From Heligmosomoides polygyrus polygyrus (taxonomy: Eukaryota > Nematoda > Chromadorea > Rhabditida > Heligmosomidae), in contig OX377202.1 in NCBI GenBank assembly GCA_947396885.1, forward strand, positions 4,340,001 to 4,404,000: a stretch of DNA of 64,000 nucleotides, read 5' to 3'. Both the position numbers and the translations under genes were made by a program. A model generated the notes under the pieces. That model saw only the letters and a program-made list of their open reading frames with translations, was not told the DNA's origin and searched no databases. Below are positions 24,301 to 36,782 of this stretch, piece after piece; position 1 is the first letter of the stretch; each line of letters opens with the position of its first letter.

Positions 24301-27300
24301 GAGGAGGTGCCGGCTGTCGCGGGCACCCGATACCAGGTTCCTAGATCGGATTTCCCGCTCAGGCCAACCAAGCCTTCCATCCCTCCGGGGTAGGTGAATT
24401 GGAACCAGACTCGCCTGGGAAGGAGTGCTGACTTCTTCGTCGGCTGGCCACCGCACGTCTGTATGGCCAAATACGTATCCAGATCGCCTCCATGACATCC
24501 CGCATAAAGTAGAATGCGTGGCGCATCCCTAGAAAAGATTGAGTAACGCCCTCCTTTATCCTTTTATCTTTTATCGGTTGCAACTGTGCAACTCCATGCG
24601 AACAGGAATTTTGCTATCAATCGAAAAAATTGTGCTTCCTGCGAAAGGGCGTGGCACAATCGCCTCCTCTGGCATAAAAATGATCGCCTCGCTGTGGTCT
24701 AAAACAAGCTTTAAACCAATAAATTTCCTTAAAGAATGAGAATTTTCATGCAATTAGACACATTGTTCTTACTTATTGGCTAGGTGAGTTAAAACTCCCT
24801 TTCTTTCTCCCTGCTAGAAGACTACAATATTGCAGATATTTTTATTCTTGCACTGATTTTCAATCAGATTTTTAGTTCATCTTTTTCTTAATCAGATATG
24901 TGAATACATGTCAGTCTATGGTAGCTTCTAAGTCGATTAGCTTCGTAGCGCCTTGACTGGGTCGAAAAATAATCCACATTCCCGCATTAGCAGATTATGC
25001 CTGAAAAACTCGTGCTTCATGGCTGCTGGCGCTCCACCTGAAGTTGAAAAAAACAAAATTTAATAGAAATGAATAGTAGATGGCTAGCAAACCGATAGAC
25101 CTGCTTAGAAGTGGTCAGTGTTTGAGGTGAAGAGCCAACAAAACAGCAATAGCACGCAAACACGTTTTCGGACCCTTATATTCGGGTTTGTACAGCGATT
25201 TTTTTGTGAAAAACTAACTACGACTTTAAATCGTTATCATTTCGAGTTTAGTTTAGAAGACATCCACTTCTGTTTGTGAAACGTAAATCTTATTTGAAAA
25301 TTCCTCTGAAAAAGTTTGGCTTGGCTTTGATCTCGCTCAGCTCGTTTAAAAAATGCTACAAGTACACTTAAAAAGAATTTTTCAGGAAGTTTTCTTAAGG
25401 TGGGTGCAGGTCCAACTGGAAAAAAAGAAAAAAACTAAAAATATGAACTGAAAATTTAATAAATGCGTGACGTACTGTGTATCCAAACGCTGAGCTTCGG
25501 CCAAACACTGAATTCTTCCACTTGAACTGCCTTGCCGTAGATAATGAGCCGTTGAAGCAACCTCTTGAAATAGCGGAAGCAATCGGCCAGACACAACCAC
25601 GGCGATCTATACCCTCGCGGTAGTCAGCGTGAATTCTCCATCTTGGGGAATCTCCAGAAGGCTATGTGCAGTTCACCATATGAGGTCGGAATGATCTTAT
25701 GGTAAGGCCGGCCCCTTTCTGGGATGCGCCGTGCATCCTAATTCTCCGCATTACTTGATTGATTCTTGACTCTATAAGAAGTCACAACAGTCGGCGCCGT
25801 TGGTCTGCCCGGCTTCGCAATGATTTTCTATTCCTTTTAATAGTGCGAGGTGGCTCATTCGGAGGCGGAGCCGGCTGTCGCGGCACTCCGAATTCAAGGT
25901 TGTTGGTTCGAGTTCCGCACAGGCGAACCAAACTTTCTATCCTTTCTTGAGCTGCGAATTTGTATCTAACTTGTCCCAAAATCACAAAACAGTGACTTAT
26001 CCATCGGCTGGCCTGCACAAGTAAAATCCAAATACGCATGCAACTTGCCTTCATGAAATCCTGTTGGAAGGAAAGGAGCACGTGACAGTAGGCCTTATAA
26101 CGCGTCCCACGACGTTTAACTGCGTGGTTTAATTACCCGAGTTTGAGGTCATTGTTGTGGGAAACTCCACTGTGTCCAGATTTCAATTTGGAACAACTCC
26201 TCCGGCTGCGCTATCACGCCTTCCTCGGCTTTTAGAGCATAATTTATAATTGGAAACATTAATCAATTCCATTGGGGATGACTGAACAGTGATTTGCTAT
26301 AGCCAACCCATGCACAAGTCGTTGTTTTATTCTTTTCAGGCAGGTCTGTTACCAATGCACCGACCGTTAGGGGACTAAAGGTTTGGCTGCTCTCAGTGGG
26401 GAAGCCGAAAGTACTTTGGGGTGCAAACGACAGCCGGTGCCTTCTCTGATCATGAGCGCGCACGGTATTCGAATAACTGGTTTAATTGCCCAAGTTTGAC
26501 GTCATAGTTATAGGGAGCTCTCTACTGTGTCAAATGTCAAAGAGGATTTAAATGGACTAACAACATATATAACAGACGATCCACATAGCGGAAAGAATAC
26601 GCGAGGGTGTTCTTGAGTGAAATGCTGCGGACGGGCTTCTCCGCCTTTTATTTACTTTATAAATTTTATGTTTTTGAGGTTTTAAATATCATTGGGCATC
26701 ACAGAAAGTGATTTACTAATATTTTTGTTTTAACGAAGTTTAGGGCTTTCAATTTTCATTTAAAAATAATCATTTTACAAAAATATTTATGCAATCTGTC
26801 TCTATTGGTTGATTTCCAGCTCCAAGCAAAGGAGATGACAGCTCAGTTGGGCAGTTAGGACAGTTACGCTGGCCACCATCTTCTGGGGCTTCTGTGTCCG
26901 GATTCGGACGACTTTTCTCAACTCGACGAAAAGGTTGTCTGACAAAACACACCCATAAATAGCCTTCGACAGACGACACGTCGTCGATCCGATTCCGACG
27001 ACGTCGTGTGATGGGATTGGGCATTTGACGTTGGCCATCGACGGCTAAGCCGTGATTAATGGAAATGTTGTGGATGTAGGGGGTTCTTAAGCAAGCACAG
27101 TCATGCTCGAAGACACGGGGAATGAAGTGATCGAAATGGGAGCAGAGGGCTGGAAAACTGTTCTTTCTCACATAGCCTATATTCCACCCACATATCCCGA
27201 GCTCTGTGACAGTCCCGCCTACTTTTAGATATAAACACGCCCATTTATTTGTAGCGGAAAACTGCGCGAAGAAAACGTCACTAATGTCTATACATGATTG

Positions 27301-30300
27301 TGAAGCCTATATCTACCTTTGCAGAGGTTCAAAGCAGATAGATAAATTGTAGTTGCAACCAAAAGTCTCCCACTGTGCGGGGCTCGTTCCCGTATCCTCT
27401 ACTTTCCGGGCAGGATGATAGCTCTTTACGCCCATGTCACCAATCCATCATTGTCATCAATTTCTCTCATCTGGATTAGAGAAAGGAGAAGGCATAAAGG
27501 ATGGCTATTATTTCTGCTTAGGATACGCTACGCTTTCTACTTTTACAGTATTATATATGGTAAAGGGAATCTTAAGAATTTTGAAGGCAATGCATATTTG
27601 TCCGTAGCGGTACTTGGTGCATGGCGCATCCTAGACGGAGACTAGCTACCTCTTCTGCCATTCTATTACTCAAGGTGAGAGAAAACGGTAACGTTTTCCT
27701 GCAACCACGCGGAGGTTTTTTTTGTTGGAAAAAGGCGATGTTCGGACAAATGGGCGTGACTATAACCAATTTTGGGCGGGACTATGACTATGATAGGAGT
27801 ACGAAAATGTATTCTGCTTGCGGATAGAAGCGGCGCAGTCGGCAGGGGCGCCCGTTCGCGACACGAGCACAAATCGATTTTGTTCGCAATCCAGCCGAGC
27901 AAATCCTCCATCATTTTCGTGACGGTTCCATGGTCAGCAGCTTCTCCTTGTCACATAAATCGGTCTTTTAACGAAACCTCCATTCTAAGGTTATATAGGG
28001 GCTGAATTCGTATTCCATTCTCTATCAACTACTAGTAGATCATCTCCTTATGAATGGACCTTCCAAAAGTTCTTCACCTGAGCCAAAATGTATGCACAAA
28101 GCTCCATACTCCTCGCCCACAGCTGCTTAGCAATTCTAACGACTTCTGGTGAAGTCAGGGTTTACGGTCGCCGTTTTTCCAGCCTTCGTCAACGGGCTAA
28201 TGGGCATTGCCTCCTCTGGAGCTTACGAACGCGAGGGCTGGTAGTTTCACCAGGTAGAAGAAATCCCGACAGAATTTGCCTAGCACTGAGATAACTGGGC
28301 GACTTTTCAACTACCTGGAGAGTTAGGTTATTTGGCAGGACTGAGAGGAAAGGTGTGGGAACATCGGTCGGGACGCCTCATGACGGAAGGCTCTATCGTT
28401 CTCGTTGAAGGAGGATCCGGAAGCAACCACCCGGAACCTCGCGACATGACTCGGATGAACCCAGTCGACACTCGTCAGCCGCCGTGTCCTGTTGTTCCGT
28501 ATCACGCGCCGAACGTAGTTCACATCGAAATATCGTCATCGATCGATCGATTTTTGTTAAGAGTTGATCGTTTGTGATGAGAATCACGCAAACAAAGATA
28601 TGATCAAAAATACAGGTCTAAAAACAAATAAACCACGTGATCCGTTAAAATGACCTTAGTCAGCGGTCAGGACGTCTCATAGGCAGTTGACTTCCGCTTG
28701 AAAATAAACCAATAAGTTTCTTGTCGAGAATGCGAGCAGCATTAGGGGTGAAACCCTCTATCCAATCAGGCTGCTTTGAATTTGTGGCAAAGTGCGCGAA
28801 TGCTACTCTAATTGGCTGTTGTGGGTTTGGTCGGGCTTTGTTTTAATGTGATTGGCTGGCGCGTTCTCCCCACTCAATGCTGCCCACACGACATAGACCG
28901 CCTTTTTGTTAAAATAAAATCTTTTCTATTGACTATAGAAAGTTCTTAGTTTCTATTTTTAAGATTCTAAACTAATCTAAATTTTAATCTAAATTTTGAA
29001 TCCTTAGATTCAATTTTTTGTTCTGTTTTATACCTAGATTTTTTTGTTAAAACGACATGAACCGTCTTTTGTTACAATAATATCTTTTCTACTGTTTTTA
29101 GAGAATTCCAAGTTTTAATTTTTTTAGATTCTAAATTAATTCAAATTTTAATCTAAATTTTGAATTCTTAGATTATATTTCCTTCTTCTGACTTTAGACT
29201 TAGTTTCTTTTGTTTTTACTTTTGACTGCTCTCGCAGATCGACCTTCGTTCACTTTTATTTCATAACTTGTGGAACTTTAAATAATTATTTATATTGTAA
29301 ATTTTATATTTTTTATGATCTTAGTATCAATGTTTATAACAATAAGGGTTTGCTAATATATACAATTTATGAGGGATTTTTTCGAATTAAGCAATTTTGC
29401 TAATCGAAGAATGAATCTCTTTCAAAAAGTCTAAGAAAATCGATGAATATAATAATAACTAATATTATAATTATTATAATAATATAATAAAACTTAAAGT
29501 ATAAATAATAGTACAACTAATCAGAAACTATTAACTACAATAACAACTGATAAACTAACAAAATAGAACACCTTGTTGTTTTATCACACTGGTTCCTGCT
29601 TCAGCTAGGTTCTGTTAGATGTTTGTTTTGTTGCACAGATTTCATAAAATTAATAAAAAAATAAAAAATTTAATTAATAAAAAAGATAAAATTAATTAAT
29701 ATTTATATTTAGATATTTACATTTATTTATTATTAGTTAGATATTTAGGAGCTACCTTTGTTTGTTAGTTTTGGTGTTTGTTGTGTTGCAGTTTTATCTC
29801 ACTTCTGTCTTATATAGAGTATTTCAATAAATAAATAAATAAAATATATTGATTTTCAGTTCACAACTGGCATTATGCGCCAACTTCCTCTACTCGACGT
29901 TCTTCAAGTGGGCATCCGACGAGCTGTGTTCGCCGTTCTTCTTCTCGTACTACATGGCGAAGACGATGCACGTGTCTGTCACACTGTCCGTCCTCGTTCA
30001 CATGGCGGGGGTACGATTATATCGATTGATCGACCAATCAATACTATGCATTTTGAGACTACTTGGCAACCTATATTGCACGTATACGAAAGTAGTCAGA
30101 GGAATAATGCGGTGTACATCAGGTCTTTCACGTCGTAGCACTGTCGATCATTCGATACTGCTCGCTGTCGAGTCTGGCGACCATCAACTCATCACAGCAG
30201 TGGTTCACCTACGAGGTATCAATTGCCTGACCGATTTCGTTTTTTTTTTCATTTTTTGTTTATTTTTTCATTTTTACTTTTTCTTTCGATAATTGATCCT

Positions 30301-33300
30301 CCTCTGAAAACTAATGCATGAACACATTCCACTGAGGAAGGCTATATCCAAGCTGTCAGCAAGCATGGCTTAAACCGCATATGTTCCGGGGGGGGGGGGG
30401 GGGGTTGTTGACGACGGCCGCTGCTGACGGCCGCTCTGCTCTTTGCCCTTTCATTCCGCCGACGCACTCGTTCACCGTCGCTGTCACCGACCGCATTGAT
30501 AGGCGCGTTGGTGAACACCTGCGACGTGCCGTCGATAGCTCAGTTGGTAGAGCGGAGGACTGTAGAGTGGCAGCTATCCTTAGGTCGCTGGTTCGAATCC
30601 GGCTCGACGGAATTGTTTTGCTGTTGTTGAAACAACACAGCGAATCATTGAAAAATGCTACGTTGACTTGTCATCTCTCAATTTTGGTGGGTCAAGTGGG
30701 AATAAACTGAATTGTTACACTTTTCCAGGTCTCCGTCTTCCAATTCTAGGTAACATCTCTGAATCCTCAATCTTCTCGGTGTAATCTTCTCAACTGTTTA
30801 ATACATATAATTCTCAAGTCAAATTTAACACTCGTATAGGTGAACTAAAAAGTTTCAAAGAGAGTTTCACTGAGGTTTCTTTTAACAAAAAAAATGTTTT
30901 CGACATCTCCAGCTCAATAAATCGTTTTGATTCCATTTCCACTTTTAGCTTTTCATTTTAAACCCGTTACTTTTCAATTTTGCCATTTTTGATAGAACAT
31001 TTCATACAACAAAGCGGGTGTATCAAAAGTTAAAATAGACGGAGGAAAACTCACCTTTTAATACAAAAAAATCATCTATAACAGAATGCCCTTAAAAACT
31101 CCGCTTCCAAACTGAGCACAAAATTCCTATCGCTTGATCAAAATAGGCTTTTTAGGATTATTCTAAAGTGCTCCGACAAAAAGAATTATGCGTGTGAATA
31201 GATTGCGCCGTGCACTCATTCAGAACATAGCATGGCTTATTCGATTAAGTGCAAATTTTGTTTACCTGATGCTATGCTGTGGGAATTGTGGCGTTTTTAG
31301 AATACTGTGATTGCTTTTGTTGTTTTTAGATGTATACATATGTACACAGCATTCACACTGTCAATCCAAGAGGCAACGCGATTTGTAGGACACATGCACG
31401 GCGCAATCTTTCCACACAACACACCTCCAGATTCTTTGCTTTGCAACACCTTAGCGTAGAACTAAAAGTATTCCATTGATATCAATTTATAGAAATTTTG
31501 TGCCTATTGGGACAGTGTTGCCATTTTTTCCTAAAGCCTTCTGCAAAGGTGAATTTTTATTAAAAACTTTCTTTATAAAAAATAATTTTATTTCATTGGA
31601 CCGTGTCTATTTAAACTTTAGGTACGTTTAGCTCTGTATTAAAAATTATTTCCAATTTTTATAAATTGCGTTTAAAAATTAAAAAGTGTCCTGTTTAAAG
31701 TGAAAATCGCACATAAAGATAAGGAATATAGGACGGCGTTACTTAATCCGTTTTGGGATGCGCCACGCTTTCTACATACTTCTTCGGGACATCCTGGAGG
31801 CGACTTGAATGCGTGTTTGGCCATACAATGGCGTGCAGTGGCCAGCCAACAAACAAGTCAGCGCTCTTACCTTACCAGACAACTTCGGTACCCATTCACC
31901 AACCCCTAGGGATGAAAGATTGGTTGGCCTGGGCGGGAAATTCGAACCGCGAGCCTGGTATTGGGTGCTCACGACAGCCGGCGCCTACTCCGACTGCGCC
32001 ACCAACGCCCGAAATGGTAGAAAGTTCGATGTTTATGATACGCTTTGATAATTAAGAAAAGGGAGTAAAGATCCTACTCGTGAACTTCTGACCAGGACTG
32101 AGAAGCAACATCCTTATTTCATATGCAAATATTTACAAGTTTTTGCACCTTATTTTTCATTTTTTTAGAAATGCCGAATATCACTGACGATCATCTTTGT
32201 GAGCGTGGCGATCATTGGCATCCCGCTGCACTTCACCTCCGAGGTGGTCATGGTGAGTGGAAGTAGTTAGTGAGGGCGATGTCAGGCCCCTATGTGGTTC
32301 AGGTAGAGGTTCACTGCACTAGTGTGCACTAAGCGAGAGTCGGTGGTTTAGTTTATGTCCGTTTTCCTTGGTACACAAGACATGCACGGGTCATAGATTA
32401 CCGTTTACCTCAAACTTGGGTAATTGAACCAGACTGCATAATGTGCAAATTCAATACACATTAGAGCATCTTAAAAACATCCTACAAGAAGCTGATGTTT
32501 GGAATAAATCAAAAGAATAATGATAAGGGAATGTGGATTTTTCCATATGACTCTTTTATAAGGAGTTTTTGTTTGCACAGCGCAACAGTCTGATAGTGTT
32601 CAAGGCGAAATTCTTTTAAAATATCACACGAGTCGTCCTATGATCGCAAGAAAGTCGGCGATAGGCTCTGCTTTAAGCACAAGTCATGTGTAGAACTCTT
32701 TTCATAGTCTAAGCAAATTGGAGACGCAGAAAAGAACGAGCTCTCGGAAAAGTGCCTCTCGATCCAGCCATCAACTTCTAGCCGGAAGTTTTTCAGGTTC
32801 ATGAAACTACAAAAAGAAGTAAACCGCTACCAGGGAATCATGTCGCGAAGATGCACCGCGGGAGTGTGGGGGCATGCCTTTGCTCCTACCGTAACCGCGT
32901 CAGCCAATCAGGCATCGGCTCAACCGCATAGGCAGGGCACGTAATTGGCTGCCGCTAGTAGGGTAGGAGCAACGGCGCGTTCTCGCCCACCTGCGGTGCG
33001 GTTTCTCGACATGTACCACAGCGTGCTACAGCTTTATTCACTTCAACTTCTGGTGTTTTCGAATGCATTTCAAGGCATTTTCCGTCATTTTACAGGTCGA
33101 GGAGAACGAAGGCTGTGCCGCGCGACATCCGGCACTGCGGAATGCGACCGCATTCCAGCTGCAGTTCTCCTCATTCCCCTATCTGCAGACGTTGAACTTC
33201 TGGCTGTTCAATCTCTGCTCGAAAATCATTCCTTCGGTGAGGAGTCAATCGATTTATTGATCGCCCGTATTATTTAAGGCAGCTAATCGATAAGCGTGCC

Positions 33301-36300
33301 CTTCAGGTGATACTCTGCGTCATGACGTTCATGATACTCGCCCAGCTGAAGAAGATTCAACAGTTGAGCGCTCGATTCACGACGGTGGAGCGAGATAAGC
33401 AGTATCAGCGGACGACGAACATGATTCTGGTGAGCGATCACTAGGAACCTCAAAATGACGTCTCATCCAGAATACGGTAGTAGATAGGTACACGTCGCGA
33501 AGATGGGCAGCAGGTTGAGTTGGGAGCGCACCTGATAATCAGATCGCATCAAACTGGCGTGCCATTCAGAGGAGGCTTGCACTCCCAGTATCCTGATTGG
33601 CTGGTGTCTGTTCAGCCGCTGCTGTGCTTGGTTGTAATTGGCTGCCGTGCCACCGCCTCAAAATGATGCCCATCTTCGCGACATGAACCGTTAATAGCGA
33701 CAAACTGCAGCATATTTACGAACAAAAATTAGTTAAAAATTAGGTTTTGTCTCTACCTCTTTACTTCTTTCGTCGGCATCTTCCCTATTTTTTATTCAAA
33801 GTGCTCTGATAATTTTATTTTTATTTTTATTGAAATAGCCTCTGGGAAATCGACCTCTTTTTATAAACTCAATGAGTAGCTGACTTTTATCGCACACTTG
33901 CTAAATCACTACTTTGTTCGCTTTTCTTTTTAAACTGAGTTTTTATGGCGCACTATTATGCATGAATAAATAAATAAATGAATAAATAAAAGTGAAAATT
34001 TTAAAAGCTAAGAAATTATACTAATTTAAAGCTAGAAGCCCTATTCACCAGATAAAATTATAAAGGACGGCGCTATTCAACTCTCTTTGGGATGCGCCAC
34101 GCATTCTACTTCTACGGGATGTCGCGGAGGCCAGTTGAATGCGTGTTTGGCCATACAATGACTTGCGGTGACCAGCCGATGAACAAGTCAGCGCTTTATC
34201 CTTTTCAGGCAAGTCTGGTACCAATTCACCTACTGCGGAGGGATGGAAGGCTTGCTTGGCCTGGGCGGGAAATCCGAACCAGGAACCTGGTGTCGCGACA
34301 ACAGGCGCCTCCCCCGACTGCGCTCCACGCGCACATTCACTAGATAGTAACCTAAAAATGCAGTGCACTCTTTAATAATGTAGTTAGTAACTGAATCTAA
34401 ACAAAAAACTAACCCCAAGCTCTCCTATAATTCAAAATGGTTAAACAACCTCTATAACTCCTTAGTCTCCAATTCAACAAACAAAATGAGCTATCATTTA
34501 AAAATATTTATCAAACCGAAACCGTAATCATCGCAAAATCACGAGCAATCTGAAACGATCAATCGAAAAATCGAACATTTTCGCGCCATCTTCACTCTAA
34601 GCACAAAACTCCGGACAAAAATCGATAGGAACGATCAATAATGGCCTCCAGATCAATATTTTACATATGCTATGTTTAATTTTATCCGAGTGCCCTCACA
34701 TTATGGCGCAGCAAATAGAGTGGAGCTCTTAAACACATTCAACGATGGAGATGATTAGGACACACACACACACTGTGGCCCTCCCTACTAGGATCGATCT
34801 GGAAGGCATGGTCTCCTTTCTAGCTGTCAGGCCTTTTGCTCAACAAAATCTGACAACGCTTAAGGGTGAATTTCTTTGTAATAGCCCAGAAATCGCGAGG
34901 AATCGGTCAAGAGAACGTCGTCATAAAACTACTGCCTTCTATAGTTGTGCTCGATCGAATATTTTCGAATAATTATTCGAATAGTCGAATATTCGATATT
35001 TGTGGATTTACGATTATCCTTCGAATTCGAACGTCGTTGGCTTTAAAAAGTCGATTATCCAAACATCGAAGGGGAGCCATGTTCGATTATTATTCAAAAA
35101 TCGAGTAATTTTAATTGAATATCGAATAACTTCAAATCTTTATGCACCGATCCTTATTGGAACAAATTGTTTGATTATTACAACACTCGAATAAACGGAA
35201 AATGAGGTTTAATCGATTTTCGATCATTCGAAAGAAAATTGATGAGCGAATAAATTCGTTCATATATTCTTTGGAAAGATTTCCACATCGAATTTATTTG
35301 TTCATTTATTCAATAAAATTTTTCAACAGTACGACGATACTCTCTTCTAATCTATGGTTAACTCTATCACGATTCTACACATTTGGTCTCCTTGACTCCT
35401 TGTCTCGGAAATTCCAGAAGGTGCTAGACATCGCTTGCTTGTTGCCATGCATTTATGAGCACTGGCAAAACATAAGGATTTGGCGACGGGCTTCGCATCT
35501 CGTTCACACAGCAGGAATCGCGTTTGCCTCGCCACTTTGGGGCTATGTGGGGACTAGGGAAGCGTTTCAGCAACAAGAAAAATTCCACGCTGAACTTAGA
35601 GGGATCCTTTTTCTTGAAAATCCGGATTCAAAGACGATCAAAACTCGGGAGTGCGATGGGGATCATTAGATTGTTAACGAGTTGCTGTTTGAGTCTCTCC
35701 AGATTGAAAAGCTTCGAAGCCAATTAGATGTTGCTGCTGCGGCTGTTGCATTTGCAGACTAATTGCCCGAGGAAGAGGAACTGCAAATCCTTAAAAACAA
35801 CGGGAATAAACTTTCCTGCATATAGAATTACCTAGACAATATTTTTGCAGAATTACTTTAACTATCTCGACGTCTGTTTATCCAGTATAGCTAAATACAC
35901 AAGGTAGAAGGGATTAAAAGCGTTTTAATAAAAACAAGCGTCAAATTTAAAAGAATAAAAACAAGATATATATCTATATATTTAGATAAAAAGATAAAGT
36001 ACAACGTTACTCAGTCCCTTTTGGAATGCGCCTGGATTCGACTTCTAGGGATGTCGTGGAGGCGATTTGAATTCGAATTTGGCCATACGTGTGGCGCAGT
36101 CGGAGGAAGCGCCGACTGTAGCGTGCACCCGATACCAGGTTCCTGGTTCGGATTTCCCGCCCAGGCCAACCATGCCTTCCATCCCTCCGGGGTCGGTGAA
36201 TTGGTACCAGACTTGTCTGGGAAGGATAAAGCACTGGTCATTGTATGGCCAAATACGCATTCAAATCGCCTCCACGACATCCCGTAGAAGTAGAATGCGT

Positions 36301-36725
36301 GACGCATCCCAAAAGGGATTGAGCAACGCCGTCCTTTATCCTTATTATTATCCTTTATTTGGCCATACAATGACTTGCGGTGGTCGGCGGATGTCAAGTC
36401 AGCGCTATAACCTTCCCAGACAAGTCTAGCACGAATTCACCGTCTTGGAGGGATGGAAGGTTTGGTTGACCTGGGCGGAATTCGAACCCAGAGCCTGGTA
36501 TCGGGTTCACGCCACAGCGGACACCTCCTCCAACCGCGCTCTGCACGCCCACATAGTCGACCTATCGACCCAGATTGATCAATATTATCGACTTTTTTTG
36601 AAGCCTCAAGAAGATGATGGAATGAGTCTGGTGCGGTATTTAAATCGGCGATGTTTTATTGATTTTTTAGCTGAAAGAGCCAAGACTTTCAGAGTCGCCG
36701 TAGCGTTCCGCCAGGGATCGTTTCT

Positions 36726-36782
<57 letters not shown>

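Noticed and set aside
26770..27171. 133-residue minus frame as a gene
   Set aside because: No recognisable family, no supporting exon structure, inside a GPCR intron.
30720..30756. TTTTCCAG...CTAGGTAAC as the missing GPCR exon
   Set aside because: Only 21-22 bases with a stop in frame; the exon at 30123-30215 fits phase and content instead.
35202..35669. 155-residue + frame as a gene
   Set aside because: Begins in an AT-rich TTCGAATA array and shows no domain; probably chance.
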